Notes under the pieces: generated by a model
The model's input: only the letters and a program-made list of their open reading frames with translations
What the model was told of the DNA's origin: nothing
Databases searched by the model: none
Part shown: piece after piece, positions 1-8,452 of the stretch
How the letters are laid out: each line of letters opens with the position of its first letter
Position numbering within the stretch: position 1 is the stretch's first letter
Translations under genes and position numbers: made by a program
Source of the DNA: Isoptericola sp042668085
Lineage (GTDB): Bacteria > Actinomycetota > Actinomycetes > Actinomycetales > Cellulomonadaceae
Direction: 5' to 3'
Length of the DNA: 64,000 nucleotides
NCBI RefSeq assembly: GCF_042668085.1
Contig: NZ_JBHVBO010000002.1
Span: 1-64,000 of the forward strand

Positions 1-38
1 GACGTCGACCCGGGCCCTTCGTCCGACCTCGCGGTCAG

Positions 39-71
39 GTCACTCGGTGCCGGTCACTCGGTGCCGGTCAC
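39..71. repeat. 14-bp tandem duplication at the rne stop codon
   Basis: The unit CACTCGGTGCCGGT occurs twice plus a partial third copy across the last codons and stop of rne. Because 14 is not a multiple of 3, the extra copy changes frame and lies after the TGA. It looks like replication slippage at the gene end. Confidence 0.6.
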
Positions 72-3000
72 TCCCGCGGCCGCAGCCTCCCCAGCACCCG
101 ACTGAGCAGGCTTCGGGGCTCCGGCTCCTTTGCGCGCGCGGCGCGGGGCCTTCTTCGCCGGCTTCTCGGCGGGCTTCTCCGCGGGCTTCTCCGCGGGCTG
201 CTCGTCGGGCAGCTCGGTCGGCGAACCGGCGCTCGCCTCCGGCTTCCGCTCGGGCAGCTCGATGAGCGTCTCCGGCGCGACGGGCGTCACGGCCGGAGGC
301 TCCACGGGCTCCGGCAGCGCCAGGGGCGCCGGCGCGGCGGGGGCCGCGGCCTCCGCGACCGGTGCGTCCGCCGCCGGGGCGGCGTCCTTCGCACCCTCCT
401 GGGCACCGTCCTTGACGCCGTCCTTCGCGTCGTGCTCGTGCTCGTGGGCGTGCGCCGCCGCGGCCGCGATCGTGGCGAGCGTGGCCTTGACGGCCTCGCG
501 CGCCTCGGAGCGGTCCTCGGGCAGGGTCGGCACCTCGGCCGCGGGCGCCGGGGACGCCGCCTCGGCCTGCTTGCCGCCGCGCTTGCGGCGCGACCGCTTC
601 GAGCCCTCGCCCTGGTCGCCGTCGTGGTGCTGGTGGGCACCGTTCTTCTCGATCGGCTCGCTGTGCACGATGAACCCGCGGCCCTTGCAGTGCTCGCAGG
701 TCTCCGAGAACGCCTCGACCAGGCCCTGGCCCACGCGCTTGCGGGTCATCTGCACGAGGCCGAGCGAGGTGACCTCGGCCACCTGGTGCTTGGTGCGGTC
801 GCGGCCCAGGCACTCGACGAGGCGGCGTAGCACCAGGTCGCGGTTCGACTCGAGCACCATGTCGATGAAGTCGATGACGACGATGCCGCCGATGTCGCGC
901 AGCCGCAGCTGGCGCACGATCTCCTCGGCCGCCTCGAGGTTGTTCCGCGTGACGGTCTCCTCGAGGGTGCCGCCCGCGCCGGTGAACTTGCCGGTGTTGA
1001 CGTCGATGACGGTCATCGCCTCGGTGCGGTCGATGACCAGCGACCCGCCGGACGGCAGCCAGACCTTGCGGTCCATGCCCTTGGCGAGCTGCTCGTCCAC
1101 ACGGTGCACGGCGAACACGTCGGTGTTCTCCGTCCACTTCGTCACGCGGTCGCGCAGGTCGGGGGCGAGCTCCTCGACGTACTGGGCGATCTCGTCCCAC
1201 GCGCCCTGCCCCTGGATCTGCAGGGACGAGAAGTCGTCGTTGAAGATGTCGCGGACGACGCGGATCGCGAGGTCGGGCTCGCCCTGCAGCAGCGCCGGGG
1301 CGCTGGCGGACGACGACTTCTTCTGGATCGCGGCCCACTGGGCCTCGAGGCGCTCGACGTCGGCGCGCAGCTCCGCCTCGCTCGCCCCCTCGGCGGCGGT
1401 GCGCACGATGACGCCCGCACCCTCGGGCACGACGTCGCGCAGGATCTTCTTGAGCCGGCTGCGCTCCGTGTCCGGGAGCTTGCGGCTGATGCCGGTCATG
1501 CCGCCGCCCGGCACGAACACCAGGTAGCGGCCGGCGAGCGTGACCTGCGACGTCAGGCGGGCGCCCTTGTGCCCGATCGGGTCCTTGGTGACCTGCACGA
1601 GCACGGAGTCGCCCGACTTGAGGGCCTCCTCGATGCGGCGCGGCTGCCCCTCGAGCCCGGCGGCGTCCCAGTTCACCTCGCCGGCGTACAGGACGGCGTT
1701 GCGCCCCTTGCCGACGTCGACGAACGCGGCCTCCATGCTGGGCAGCACGTTCTGCACGCGGCCGAGGTAGACGTTGCCCACCATCGACGCCTGCGACTGC
1801 TGCGAGACGTAGTGCTCCACGAGCACGCCGTCCTCGAGCACGGCGATCTGCGTGCGGCCGTCGCGCTCGCGCACGACCATCGACCGGGTCACGGACTCGC
1901 GGCGCGCGAGGAACTCGGCCTCGGTGATGATCTGGCGGCGACGGCCGGCGTCACGGCCCTCGCGGCGGCGCTGGCGCTTCGCCTCGAGACGCGTCGAGCC
2001 CTTGAGCGCCGTGACCTCGTCGCGGTCGCGGGTGCGCGCCACGGCGGCCTCGGCCCGCTCCTGGCGGGTGCCGCGGCGACGCCGACGACGGCGGCGGCTC
2101 GAGGCGGACTCGCCACCCTCGTCGTCGCCCGGCTCGTCCGCCTGCTCGGCGTGGTCCTCACCGCGATCTCCGGCCTGGCCGTCGGCCTGCTCGTCGGCCT
2201 CCGCGTCGGCGGGGCGCTCGTCCTCGCGGGCGCCCTCGTCGGAGCCGTCCTCGTCGAGGTCGCCGTCGGAACCGGCCTCGCCCTCGGGGCGGCGACCGCC
2301 CCGGCGGCCGCGTCCGCCCCGACGACGACGGCGGCGCGGACGGATCTCGTCGTCCTCGCCGTCCTCGTCGCTCAGGTCCTCAGGGCCCAGGTCGACGAGC
2401 TCGACGCCCTCGGCCACGAGCTCGGACTCGATCGCACCGACCTCCTCGACCGCGGCGGCCTCGTCCTCGCTGAGCTCGACGTCGACGGTCGGCTCCTCGG
2501 CCGGCGCCACGTCGGCGGCAGGCTCCTCGACGGGTGCCTCCGGAGCCACCTGCTCGGCCGGCTCCGCGGCCTTCGCGGCGCGCGTGCCGCGCGTCGCCCG
2601 GCGCGACCGGGGCCGCGTGGGCTCGTCCGTCGACGTCTCGACGACCGGCTCCGCGGACTTCTCGGGCGCGCTCGTCGCGGCCCGGGGCTCGGGCGCGCTC
2701 GTCGTGGCGTCGGCCGGGGCGTCGTGGGGGCGCGGCGGGCCGGCAGGGGCCTGCGCACGGCGGGACCGGCGCGCGGTCGACAGGTCGGGAGCCTGGAACA
2801 GCACGGCCGTCGTCGCGAGGCGCGGGGTGACGGACCCGCCGCCCCTCGCGGCCGGCGACCGCGGCGCCGACTTCTCGGCGGGCTGCTCGGCGGGCTTCTC
2901 CGCGCCGGCCTCGGCCGGCTTCTCGTCCCGAGCCGGGGCCTGCCCGGCGGTCTTCTCGGCGGGCTGCTCGGCGTCCTTGGCGGCGCCGGCGGCCTTCCGC

Positions 3001-3635
3001 GTGGTGGTCTTCCTGGTCGGCTTCTTCGCCGGGGCCTTCTTCGCGGGGGCAACCTCCGCGGCGGCGGCCTGCTCGGCGTCCCCGGCGGCCTCGGCGTCCT
3101 TGGCCGGGGCCTCGGCGGGCTCCACGGCGGCCGGGGCCTCGGCCTTCGGCGCAGCGGCGCGGCGGGCACGGGTGCGGGTGCCGCCGGACGCGCCGCGGCC
3201 CTTGGCGGCCGGAGCGGCCTCGGCCTCGGTGGCGACCTCGGCGGCCTCAGCGGGGGCCGGCTCGGCGACGGGCTCAGCGCGCGTCTCGGCGCTCGTCGTG
3301 GCCGCGGGCTCGGTGGCGCGCTGCGCTCCGACGGTGCGGGTGGCGCGGCGGCGGGTGCGCGCGGGCTTCTCGGCAGCGGCGTCGTCGGCCGCGCGGCCGG
3401 CGGGGCCCTCCGGCAGGACGATGTCGGAGAGCGACGCGGCGCCGCCGGCGGTCGTCCCGGCCTGGGCGTCGGCACGCTCCGGCAGGACCAGGTCGGCGAG
3501 CGGGGACGCCGCGGGGGCGGCGGACTGCTCGGCCTGCGGGCCCTTCGGGGCGGCGGCGGGCCGGGTGGCGCGACGGCGGGCGGGCTTGCGGCCCTGCTCG
3601 ACGGGCTGTGCGTCGGTCGGGTTGTCGGACGTCAC
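54..3635 (-). CDS. rne: Ribonuclease E/G family endoribonuclease
   Basis: Single-strand-specific endoribonuclease for mRNA decay and rRNA maturation. The catalytic core lies at about residues 570-985 of 1193: an S1-like RNA-binding segment (GNVYLGRVQNVLPSMEAAFV), the two catalytic Asp motifs VIDVNTG and VIDFIDM, and the Zn-link CEHCKGRG near residue 977. The first ~560 residues and last ~200 are Ala/Glu/Pro/Lys/Arg-rich and look disordered; such arms bind RNA and partner proteins in actinobacterial RNase E. I place the start at the GTG at 3635, with GGAG 8 nt upstream, because reading further upstream gives a Cys/Pro/Arg-rich segment with no coding character. It faces away from cydA. Function is sure; the exact start is likely. 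Confidence 0.95.
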   Translation of the reverse strand: MTSDNPTDAQPVEQGRKPARRRATRPAAAPKGPQAEQSAAPAASPLADLVLPERADAQAGTTAGGAASLSDIVLPEGPAGRAADDAAAEKPARTRRRATRTVGAQRATEPAATTSAETRAEPVAEPAPAEAAEVATEAEAAPAAKGRGASGGTRTRARRAAAPKAEAPAAVEPAEAPAKDAEAAGDAEQAAAAEVAPAKKAPAKKPTRKTTTRKAAGAAKDAEQPAEKTAGQAPARDEKPAEAGAEKPAEQPAEKSAPRSPAARGGGSVTPRLATTAVLFQAPDLSTARRSRRAQAPAGPPRPHDAPADATTSAPEPRAATSAPEKSAEPVVETSTDEPTRPRSRRATRGTRAAKAAEPAEQVAPEAPVEEPAADVAPAEEPTVDVELSEDEAAAVEEVGAIESELVAEGVELVDLGPEDLSDEDGEDDEIRPRRRRRRGGRGRRGGRRPEGEAGSDGDLDEDGSDEGAREDERPADAEADEQADGQAGDRGEDHAEQADEPGDDEGGESASSRRRRRRRRGTRQERAEAAVARTRDRDEVTALKGSTRLEAKRQRRREGRDAGRRRQIITEAEFLARRESVTRSMVVRERDGRTQIAVLEDGVLVEHYVSQQSQASMVGNVYLGRVQNVLPSMEAAFVDVGKGRNAVLYAGEVNWDAAGLEGQPRRIEEALKSGDSVLVQVTKDPIGHKGARLTSQVTLAGRYLVFVPGGGMTGISRKLPDTERSRLKKILRDVVPEGAGVIVRTAAEGASEAELRADVERLEAQWAAIQKKSSSASAPALLQGEPDLAIRVVRDIFNDDFSSLQIQGQGAWDEIAQYVEELAPDLRDRVTKWTENTDVFAVHRVDEQLAKGMDRKVWLPSGGSLVIDRTEAMTVIDVNTGKFTGAGGTLEETVTRNNLEAAEEIVRQLRLRDIGGIVVIDFIDMVLESNRDLVLRRLVECLGRDRTKHQVAEVTSLGLVQMTRKRVGQGLVEAFSETCEHCKGRGFIVHSEPIEKNGAHQHHDGDQGEGSKRSRRKRGGKQAEAASPAPAAEVPTLPEDRSEAREAVKATLATIAAAAAHAHEHEHDAKDGVKDGAQEGAKDAAPAADAPVAEAAAPAAPAPLALPEPVEPPAVTPVAPETLIELPERKPEASAGSPTELPDEQPAEKPAEKPAEKPAKKAPRRARKGAGAPKPAQSGAGEAAAAGVTGTE
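160..207. repeat. Four 12-bp tandem units in the rne tail
   Basis: Units close to GGCTTCTCCGCG repeat four times and encode an E-K-P-A-type four-residue repeat on the minus strand, in the basic C-terminal tail of RNase E. The middle copies are identical at the DNA level, so the repeat is probably recent. Confidence 0.75.
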
Positions 3636-3942
3636 GGAAGGCGCTCCAGCTCCGGCGGCCCCGCCCCCACACGTGCGGGCCACCGGTGGTCGTCGTCGGA
3701 CGGGCGCGCTGCTCAGCGCGCCGGCCGACGGAAGTCTCGGTTCCGGCTGCGGCACCGCGCTCTTCGCGGACGCCCGCCGCCCGGCCTCGTGCCTGGCGGC
3801 GGCATCGCGTGCGGATCGCGAGTGCTGCGAGCTCGTGGGCCGCCCCGGGATGTGGGCCAGGACGGCTTCGGACCAGTATCGCATCCTGCGCGCCCCGTCG
3901 CGTGACCCGACGCCGCAGGTCGCGAGCCGGCATCCGGCCGAC

Positions 3943-3989
3943 TTGACTTGTGAAGACCTTCACTAGTTAGATCGTGAAAGTCTTCACGA
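3943..3989 (+). promoter_or_regulatory. cyd promoter with two Rex-type operators
   Basis: Two 18-bp sites match the actinobacterial Rex (NADH/NAD+ redox repressor) consensus TTGTGAANNNNTTCACAA: TTGTGAAGACCTTCACTA at 3948-3965 and TCGTGAAAGTCTTCACGA at 3972-3989, with centres 24 bp apart. A promoter can be drawn as TTGACT (3943-3948), an 18-bp spacer and TTAGAT (3967-3972). Site 1 then fills the spacer and site 2 follows the -10, which suits repression. Rex control of cyd genes is established in Streptomyces; here it is inferred from sequence only. The rest of the 450-bp gap between rne and cydA shows nothing recognisable except an AAGGAG ribosome site at 4075-4080. Confidence 0.8.
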
Positions 3990-4085
3990 ACCCCGTCCCG
4001 TGAGGACGACCGCGCCGGCGGTGCGCCCGCACAGCGGTGGTCCTACGGTCGAGAGACCGCTCGGACGAGCGAGCAAGGAGAACCC

Positions 4086-5585
4086 GTGGACGCCCTCGCA
4101 CTGGCCCGCTGGCAGTTCGCCATCACGACCGTCTACCACTTCATCTTCGTCCCGCTGACCATCGGCCTCGCGCCGCTGGTCGCCGGGATGCAGACGGCGT
4201 GGGTCGTCACCAAGAAGGAGCGCTGGCTCCGGCTGACGAAGTTCTTCGGCAAGCTCCTGCTCATCAACTTCGCGCTGGGCGTGGTCACCGGCATCTGGCA
4301 GGAGTTCCAGTTCGGGATGGCGTGGAGCGAGTACTCCCGCTTCGTCGGCGACGTCTTCGGCGCGCCGCTCGCGATGGAGGCCCTGGCGGCGTTCTTCGTC
4401 GAGTCCGTCTTCCTCGGCCTGTGGATCTTCGGCTGGGACCGCGTGTCGAAGAAGGTGCACCTGGCGGCCATCTGGCTGTTCGCGCTCGCGACGAACCTCT
4501 CCGCGTTCTTCATCCTCGCCGCGAACTCGTGGATGCAGCACCCCGTGGGCACGATCTACAACGAGGAGACCGGCCGCGCCGAGATGGAGTCCATCGGCGC
4601 CGTGCTCGGCAACAACACGCTGTGGGCCGCCTTCCCGCACACCATCAGCGCCGCGTTCCTCACCGCCGGCACGTTCGTGTGCGGCATCGCGACCTGGTGG
4701 ATGGTGCGGCTGGTGCGCAGCAGGAAGCCCGAGAACGTCGAGAAGGCGCGCACCGTGTACCGGCCCGCCGTCCTGGTCGGCGTGTGGACCATGATCATCG
4801 CCGGAGCCGGGGTGATCTGGTCCGGCGACCTCCAGGGCAAGCTCATGTACGAGCAGCAGCCGGGCAAGATGTCGTCGGCCGAGGCCCTGTGCGAGGGCAC
4901 CGAGGCCGCCGAGTTCTCCATCCTCGCCGTCGGCCCCCTGTACGCCGGGTGCGAGGACGTGGACCACCTCATCTCCGTGCCGGGCGTCACCAGCTTCCTC
5001 GGCACCGGCCACTTCTCCGGCCCTGAGTCCTACCTCCCCGGCGTCTACGACGTGCAGGAGCAGTACACCGAGCGGTACGGCGACACGACGGCGTCGGGCG
5101 AGCCCGTCACCTACACCCCGCCGCTGGCCATCACGTACTGGTCGTTCCGGCTGATGATCGGCCTGGCGGCGTTCTCCCTGGCCCTCGCGCTCGCCGCGCT
5201 GTGGGCCACCCGCAAGGGCAGGGTGAGCGACAACGTCTGGCTGAGCAGGCTCGGCCTGCTCGCGATCCCGACGCCGTTCCTCGCCTGCTCGTTCGGGTGG
5301 ATCTTCACGGAGGTGGGCCGCCAGCCCTGGGTGGTGGCGCCGAACCCGACGGGGATCGACCAGGTGCGGCTGCTCACCGAGCGGGGCGTGTCCACCGCGG
5401 TCCCGGCGGGCGTGATCCTCACCTCGATGATCGTGCTCACCCTCGTCTACGCGGTGCTCGCCGTCGTCTGGTACCGGCTCATGCGCCGGTACGCGGTCGA
5501 GGGCGTCCCGGACGCCGTCCGCGACGAGTCGCCGGAGGCGCAGGACGCCGACGACGCCGACCGCCCGCTGTCCTTCGCCTACTGA
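4086..5585 (+). CDS. cydA: Cytochrome bd quinol oxidase subunit I
   Basis: Catalytic subunit of the high-affinity bd oxidase, which oxidises quinol in the membrane and reduces O2 to water. Haem-ligand and proton-path residues are visible: His18, Glu98 and Glu106 (MEALAAFFVES) and His185 (FPHTISAAF), matching His19, Glu99, Glu107 and His186 of E. coli CydA. The GRQPW motif sits near residue 411. At 499 aa it is the short-Q-loop form usual in Gram-positives. The GTG start has AAGGAG 5 nt upstream. It is first in cydABDC and lies about 100 bp downstream of the Rex-type sites, so induction at low oxygen or high NADH is likely. Confidence 0.97.
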   Translation: MDALALARWQFAITTVYHFIFVPLTIGLAPLVAGMQTAWVVTKKERWLRLTKFFGKLLLINFALGVVTGIWQEFQFGMAWSEYSRFVGDVFGAPLAMEALAAFFVESVFLGLWIFGWDRVSKKVHLAAIWLFALATNLSAFFILAANSWMQHPVGTIYNEETGRAEMESIGAVLGNNTLWAAFPHTISAAFLTAGTFVCGIATWWMVRLVRSRKPENVEKARTVYRPAVLVGVWTMIIAGAGVIWSGDLQGKLMYEQQPGKMSSAEALCEGTEAAEFSILAVGPLYAGCEDVDHLISVPGVTSFLGTGHFSGPESYLPGVYDVQEQYTERYGDTTASGEPVTYTPPLAITYWSFRLMIGLAAFSLALALAALWATRKGRVSDNVWLSRLGLLAIPTPFLACSFGWIFTEVGRQPWVVAPNPTGIDQVRLLTERGVSTAVPAGVILTSMIVLTLVYAVLAVVWYRLMRRYAVEGVPDAVRDESPEAQDADDADRPLSFAY

Positions 5586-5628
5586 GCGCCATCACGTCGC
5601 AGGCATAGAGACCGAGACTGGGAGACCC

Positions 5629-6678
5629 ATGGACCTCGCGATCCTCTGGTTCGTCATCATCGCCGTCCTGTGGACCGGCTACCTCGTGCTCGAGGGCTTC
5701 GACTTCGGCGTCGGCATGCTGCTGTCGATCCTGCCCCGCGGCGGCAGGGAGCAGCGCGACAAGGAGCGTCGCGTGCTGATCAACACGATCGGCCCGGTGT
5801 GGGACGGCAACGAGGTGTGGCTGCTCACCGCGGGCGGCGCCACCTTCGCCGCCTTCCCCGAGTGGTACGCCACGATGTTCTCCGGCTTCTACCTGCCGCT
5901 GCTGATCATCCTGCTGGGCCTTATCGCCCGCGGCGTCGCGTTCGAGTACCGCGGCAAGATCTCCGACGCCCGGTGGGCGCGGCGGTGCGACCTCGCCATC
6001 CAGCTCGGGTCGTGGATCCCGTCGGTGATGTGGGGCGTCGCGTTCGGCAACCTCGTGCGCGGGCTGCTCCTGAACGAGTCCCACCAGTACGTCGGCGGGT
6101 TCTGGGCCCTGCTCAACCCGTTCGCGCTCGCCGGCGGCCTCACCACGCTCGTGCTGTTCCTGCTGCACGGCAGCGTGTTCGTGGCGCTCAAGACCGACGG
6201 CGACGTGCGGGAGCGCGCGGGCCGGCTCGCGTCCGGGCTGTCCGTCGTCGCGCTCGTCGTGGCCGGCGGCTGGGCCGTCTGGGCGCAGCTCGCCTTCTCG
6301 GTGACGTGGACGTGGGCGGCGGTCGCCGTCGCCGCGCTGGCGCTGATCGGCGTGGTCGTGACGGCGCGGGCGCGCCGCGAGGGCTGGGCGTTCACCCTCT
6401 CGGCCGTCGCCATCGCGAGCGCCGTCGTCCTGATCTTCGGCTCCATGTACCCGGACGTCATCCCCGCCCTCGACGGCGGCGAGGCGCTCACGGTGGCGGA
6501 GGCCGCCTCGACCCCCTACACCCTCACCGTGATGTCGTGGGTGGCGGTGGTGCTCACGCCGCTCGTCATCGCCTACCAGGCCTGGACGTACTGGATCTTC
6601 CGCCGCCGGCTGTCCAGCAAGGACATCCCCGCACCGGCCGGGTTGTCGTGGCAGAAGATCAAGGACGCGGCATTCTGA
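5629..6678 (+). CDS. cydB: Cytochrome bd quinol oxidase subunit II
   Basis: Integral membrane partner of CydA, 349 aa with about eight hydrophobic spans. The N-terminus MDLAILWFVIIAVLWTGYLV and the following LEGFDFGVGML are typical of the CydB family, as is the GPVWDGNEVWL loop. The ATG has GGGAG just upstream and lies 43 nt after the cydA stop, so the two are co-transcribed. Nothing unusual is seen. The downstream cydDC genes follow within 4 nt. Confidence 0.97.
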   Translation: MDLAILWFVIIAVLWTGYLVLEGFDFGVGMLLSILPRGGREQRDKERRVLINTIGPVWDGNEVWLLTAGGATFAAFPEWYATMFSGFYLPLLIILLGLIARGVAFEYRGKISDARWARRCDLAIQLGSWIPSVMWGVAFGNLVRGLLLNESHQYVGGFWALLNPFALAGGLTTLVLFLLHGSVFVALKTDGDVRERAGRLASGLSVVALVVAGGWAVWAQLAFSVTWTWAAVAVAALALIGVVVTARARREGWAFTLSAVAIASAVVLIFGSMYPDVIPALDGGEALTVAEAASTPYTLTVMSWVAVVLTPLVIAYQAWTYWIFRRRLSSKDIPAPAGLSWQKIKDAAF

Positions 6679-6682
6679 CCCC

Positions 6683-8452
6683 GTGAAGCCTCTCGACCCG
6701 CGGCTCCTGCAGCGTGCGCGTGCCGCCCGCCGGTACGTCGCCCTGACCGCGGCGCTCGGCGTCGCCGCCGCCGGCGCCGTCGTCCTGCAGGCCTTCGCGA
6801 TCGCGCACTCCCTCGGCCCGGCCGTGACGGCGGGCAGCGCGGGCACGCCGCTCGCCCTGGCCGACGTCGCGCCGTGGCTCGGGGCTCTCGGCGCCACGAT
6901 CGCCGTCCGCGCCCTGATCGGCTGGGCGCAGGAGCGGTACGCGCAGAAGGCGGCGGCCGACGTCGTGGCGGAGCTGCGCGAGCAGGTCGTGGCGCACGCC
7001 GCGGCGCTGGGTCCCCGTCCTGCCGGGGACGACGGCGCCGCCGCCACGGCCACGCTCGCCACGCGCGGCCTGGACGACCTGGGCCCGTACCTCGTGCGTT
7101 ACCTGCCGCAGCTGCTGCTCACCGCGATCCTCACCCCCGCGCTCGTGCTCGTCGTGCTCGGGCTGGACTGGGTCTCCGCGCTGATCTGCGTCGTGACGCT
7201 GCCGCTCGTGCCGCTGTTCATGTGGCTGGTCGGCGTGATGACCGCGGGCGCCTCCGAGCGCCGGCTGCGCACCATCGAGCGTCTGGGGTCGCAGGTGCTC
7301 GACCTGCTGGCCGGGCTGCCGACCCTGCGGGCGTTCGGCCGCGAGATCGGGCCCGGCGCCCGCGTGCGCGCCCTCGGGGACGCCTCGCGGCGCGCCACGA
7401 TGGGCACGCTGCGGATCGCGTTCCTGTCCGGCATGGTGCTGGAGCTGCTCACCACGCTGTCGGTCGCGATCGTCGCCGTCGGCGTCGGCCTGCGCCTCGT
7501 CGAGGGGATGATCGCCCTGGTGCCCGCCATCGCCGTGCTCGTGCTCGCGCCCGAGGTGTACCTGCCGCTGCGCCGCGTCGGCGCGGAGTTCCACGCCTCC
7601 ACCGACGGCCTCGCTGCAGCGGAGCGCGCGTTCACCCTGCTCGAGCGACCGGCCCCGGCCGCGGGCGCCTCGCCTGCGCCCGCCCTCGCCGGCGCGACCC
7701 TCGTGCTGGACGGCGTGGGGGTGCGCGCCGGCGACCGGGGCGTGCTCGCCCCCGCCGGGCTCACCGCGCGCGTGCCCCTCGGCACCGGCCGCCCCGGCGG
7801 CGGCCGCGTCGTCGCGCTGCGCGGGCCCAGCGGCGCGGGCAAGTCGACGACGGCGCTCGTCCTGCTGGGGCTGCTGCGCCCCGACGAGGGCCGGGTGCTG
7901 GTCGAGCCCGTCCCGGACGACGCCGCCGCGGCTCCCCTCGACCTGGCCGACGTCGACCCGGCCACCTGGTGGCCGCAGGTCACCTGGGTGCCGCAGCGCC
8001 CCACCCTGCCTCCCGGCACCGTGCGCGACGCCGTCACCGACGGCCGCCCCGTGCCCGCCGACGCCCTGGCCGCGGCTGCACGGACCACCGGCCTGGACGA
8101 CGTCGTCGCCGGGCTGCCGCAGGGCTGGGACACGCCGGTCGGCCTCGGCGGCACGGGCCTGAGCGTCGGGCAGCGGCAGCGGGTCGCGCTCGCGGCCGCG
8201 CTGCTCGACGGGGAGGCCACGGGCCGTGTGTCCGATGACGGCGCTCCCCCGCCGCTCGTGCTGCTCGACGAGCCCACCGCGCACCTCGACGCCCGCGGCG
8301 AGCAGGTGGTGCTCGACACCGTGCGCGCCTGGCGCGACGCCGGGCGCACCGTCGTCGTCGTCGCGCACCGCGCCTCGCTGCTGGCGCTCGCGGACCAGGT
8401 CGTCGACGTCGCCTCGCGCGCCGTCGGACCGGCCGAGGCGGTGGCGTCGTGA
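6683..8452 (+). CDS. cydD: Thiol reductant ABC exporter subunit CydD
   Basis: Half of the heterodimeric CydDC exporter, which moves cysteine/glutathione-type thiols (haem has also been proposed) and is needed for assembly of cytochrome bd. A six-helix transmembrane domain fills about residues 15-300. The nucleotide-binding domain follows, with Walker A GPSGAGKST near 382, the signature LSVGQ (the form usual for CydD rather than LSGGQ) and Walker B LVLLDEP. The GTG start is 4 nt after cydB. The stop overlaps the cydC start by 4 nt, so expression is coupled. Confidence 0.95.
   Translation: MKPLDPRLLQRARAARRYVALTAALGVAAAGAVVLQAFAIAHSLGPAVTAGSAGTPLALADVAPWLGALGATIAVRALIGWAQERYAQKAAADVVAELREQVVAHAAALGPRPAGDDGAAATATLATRGLDDLGPYLVRYLPQLLLTAILTPALVLVVLGLDWVSALICVVTLPLVPLFMWLVGVMTAGASERRLRTIERLGSQVLDLLAGLPTLRAFGREIGPGARVRALGDASRRATMGTLRIAFLSGMVLELLTTLSVAIVAVGVGLRLVEGMIALVPAIAVLVLAPEVYLPLRRVGAEFHASTDGLAAAERAFTLLERPAPAAGASPAPALAGATLVLDGVGVRAGDRGVLAPAGLTARVPLGTGRPGGGRVVALRGPSGAGKSTTALVLLGLLRPDEGRVLVEPVPDDAAAAPLDLADVDPATWWPQVTWVPQRPTLPPGTVRDAVTDGRPVPADALAAAARTTGLDDVVAGLPQGWDTPVGLGGTGLSVGQRQRVALAAALLDGEATGRVSDDGAPPPLVLLDEPTAHLDARGEQVVLDTVRAWRDAGRTVVVVAHRASLLALADQVVDVASRAVGPAEAVAS

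Noticed and set aside
1104..3905. Long open frames antisense to rne and other genes, some over 900 codons
   Set aside because: They lie opposite or out of frame with genes that have clear domains, and their translations are low-complexity Arg/Gly/Ala/Pro. High GC removes stop codons, so length alone is not evidence.
8158..8190. Atypical ABC signature LSVGQ in CydD
   Set aside because: This variant is usual in CydD proteins and does not indicate a defect.
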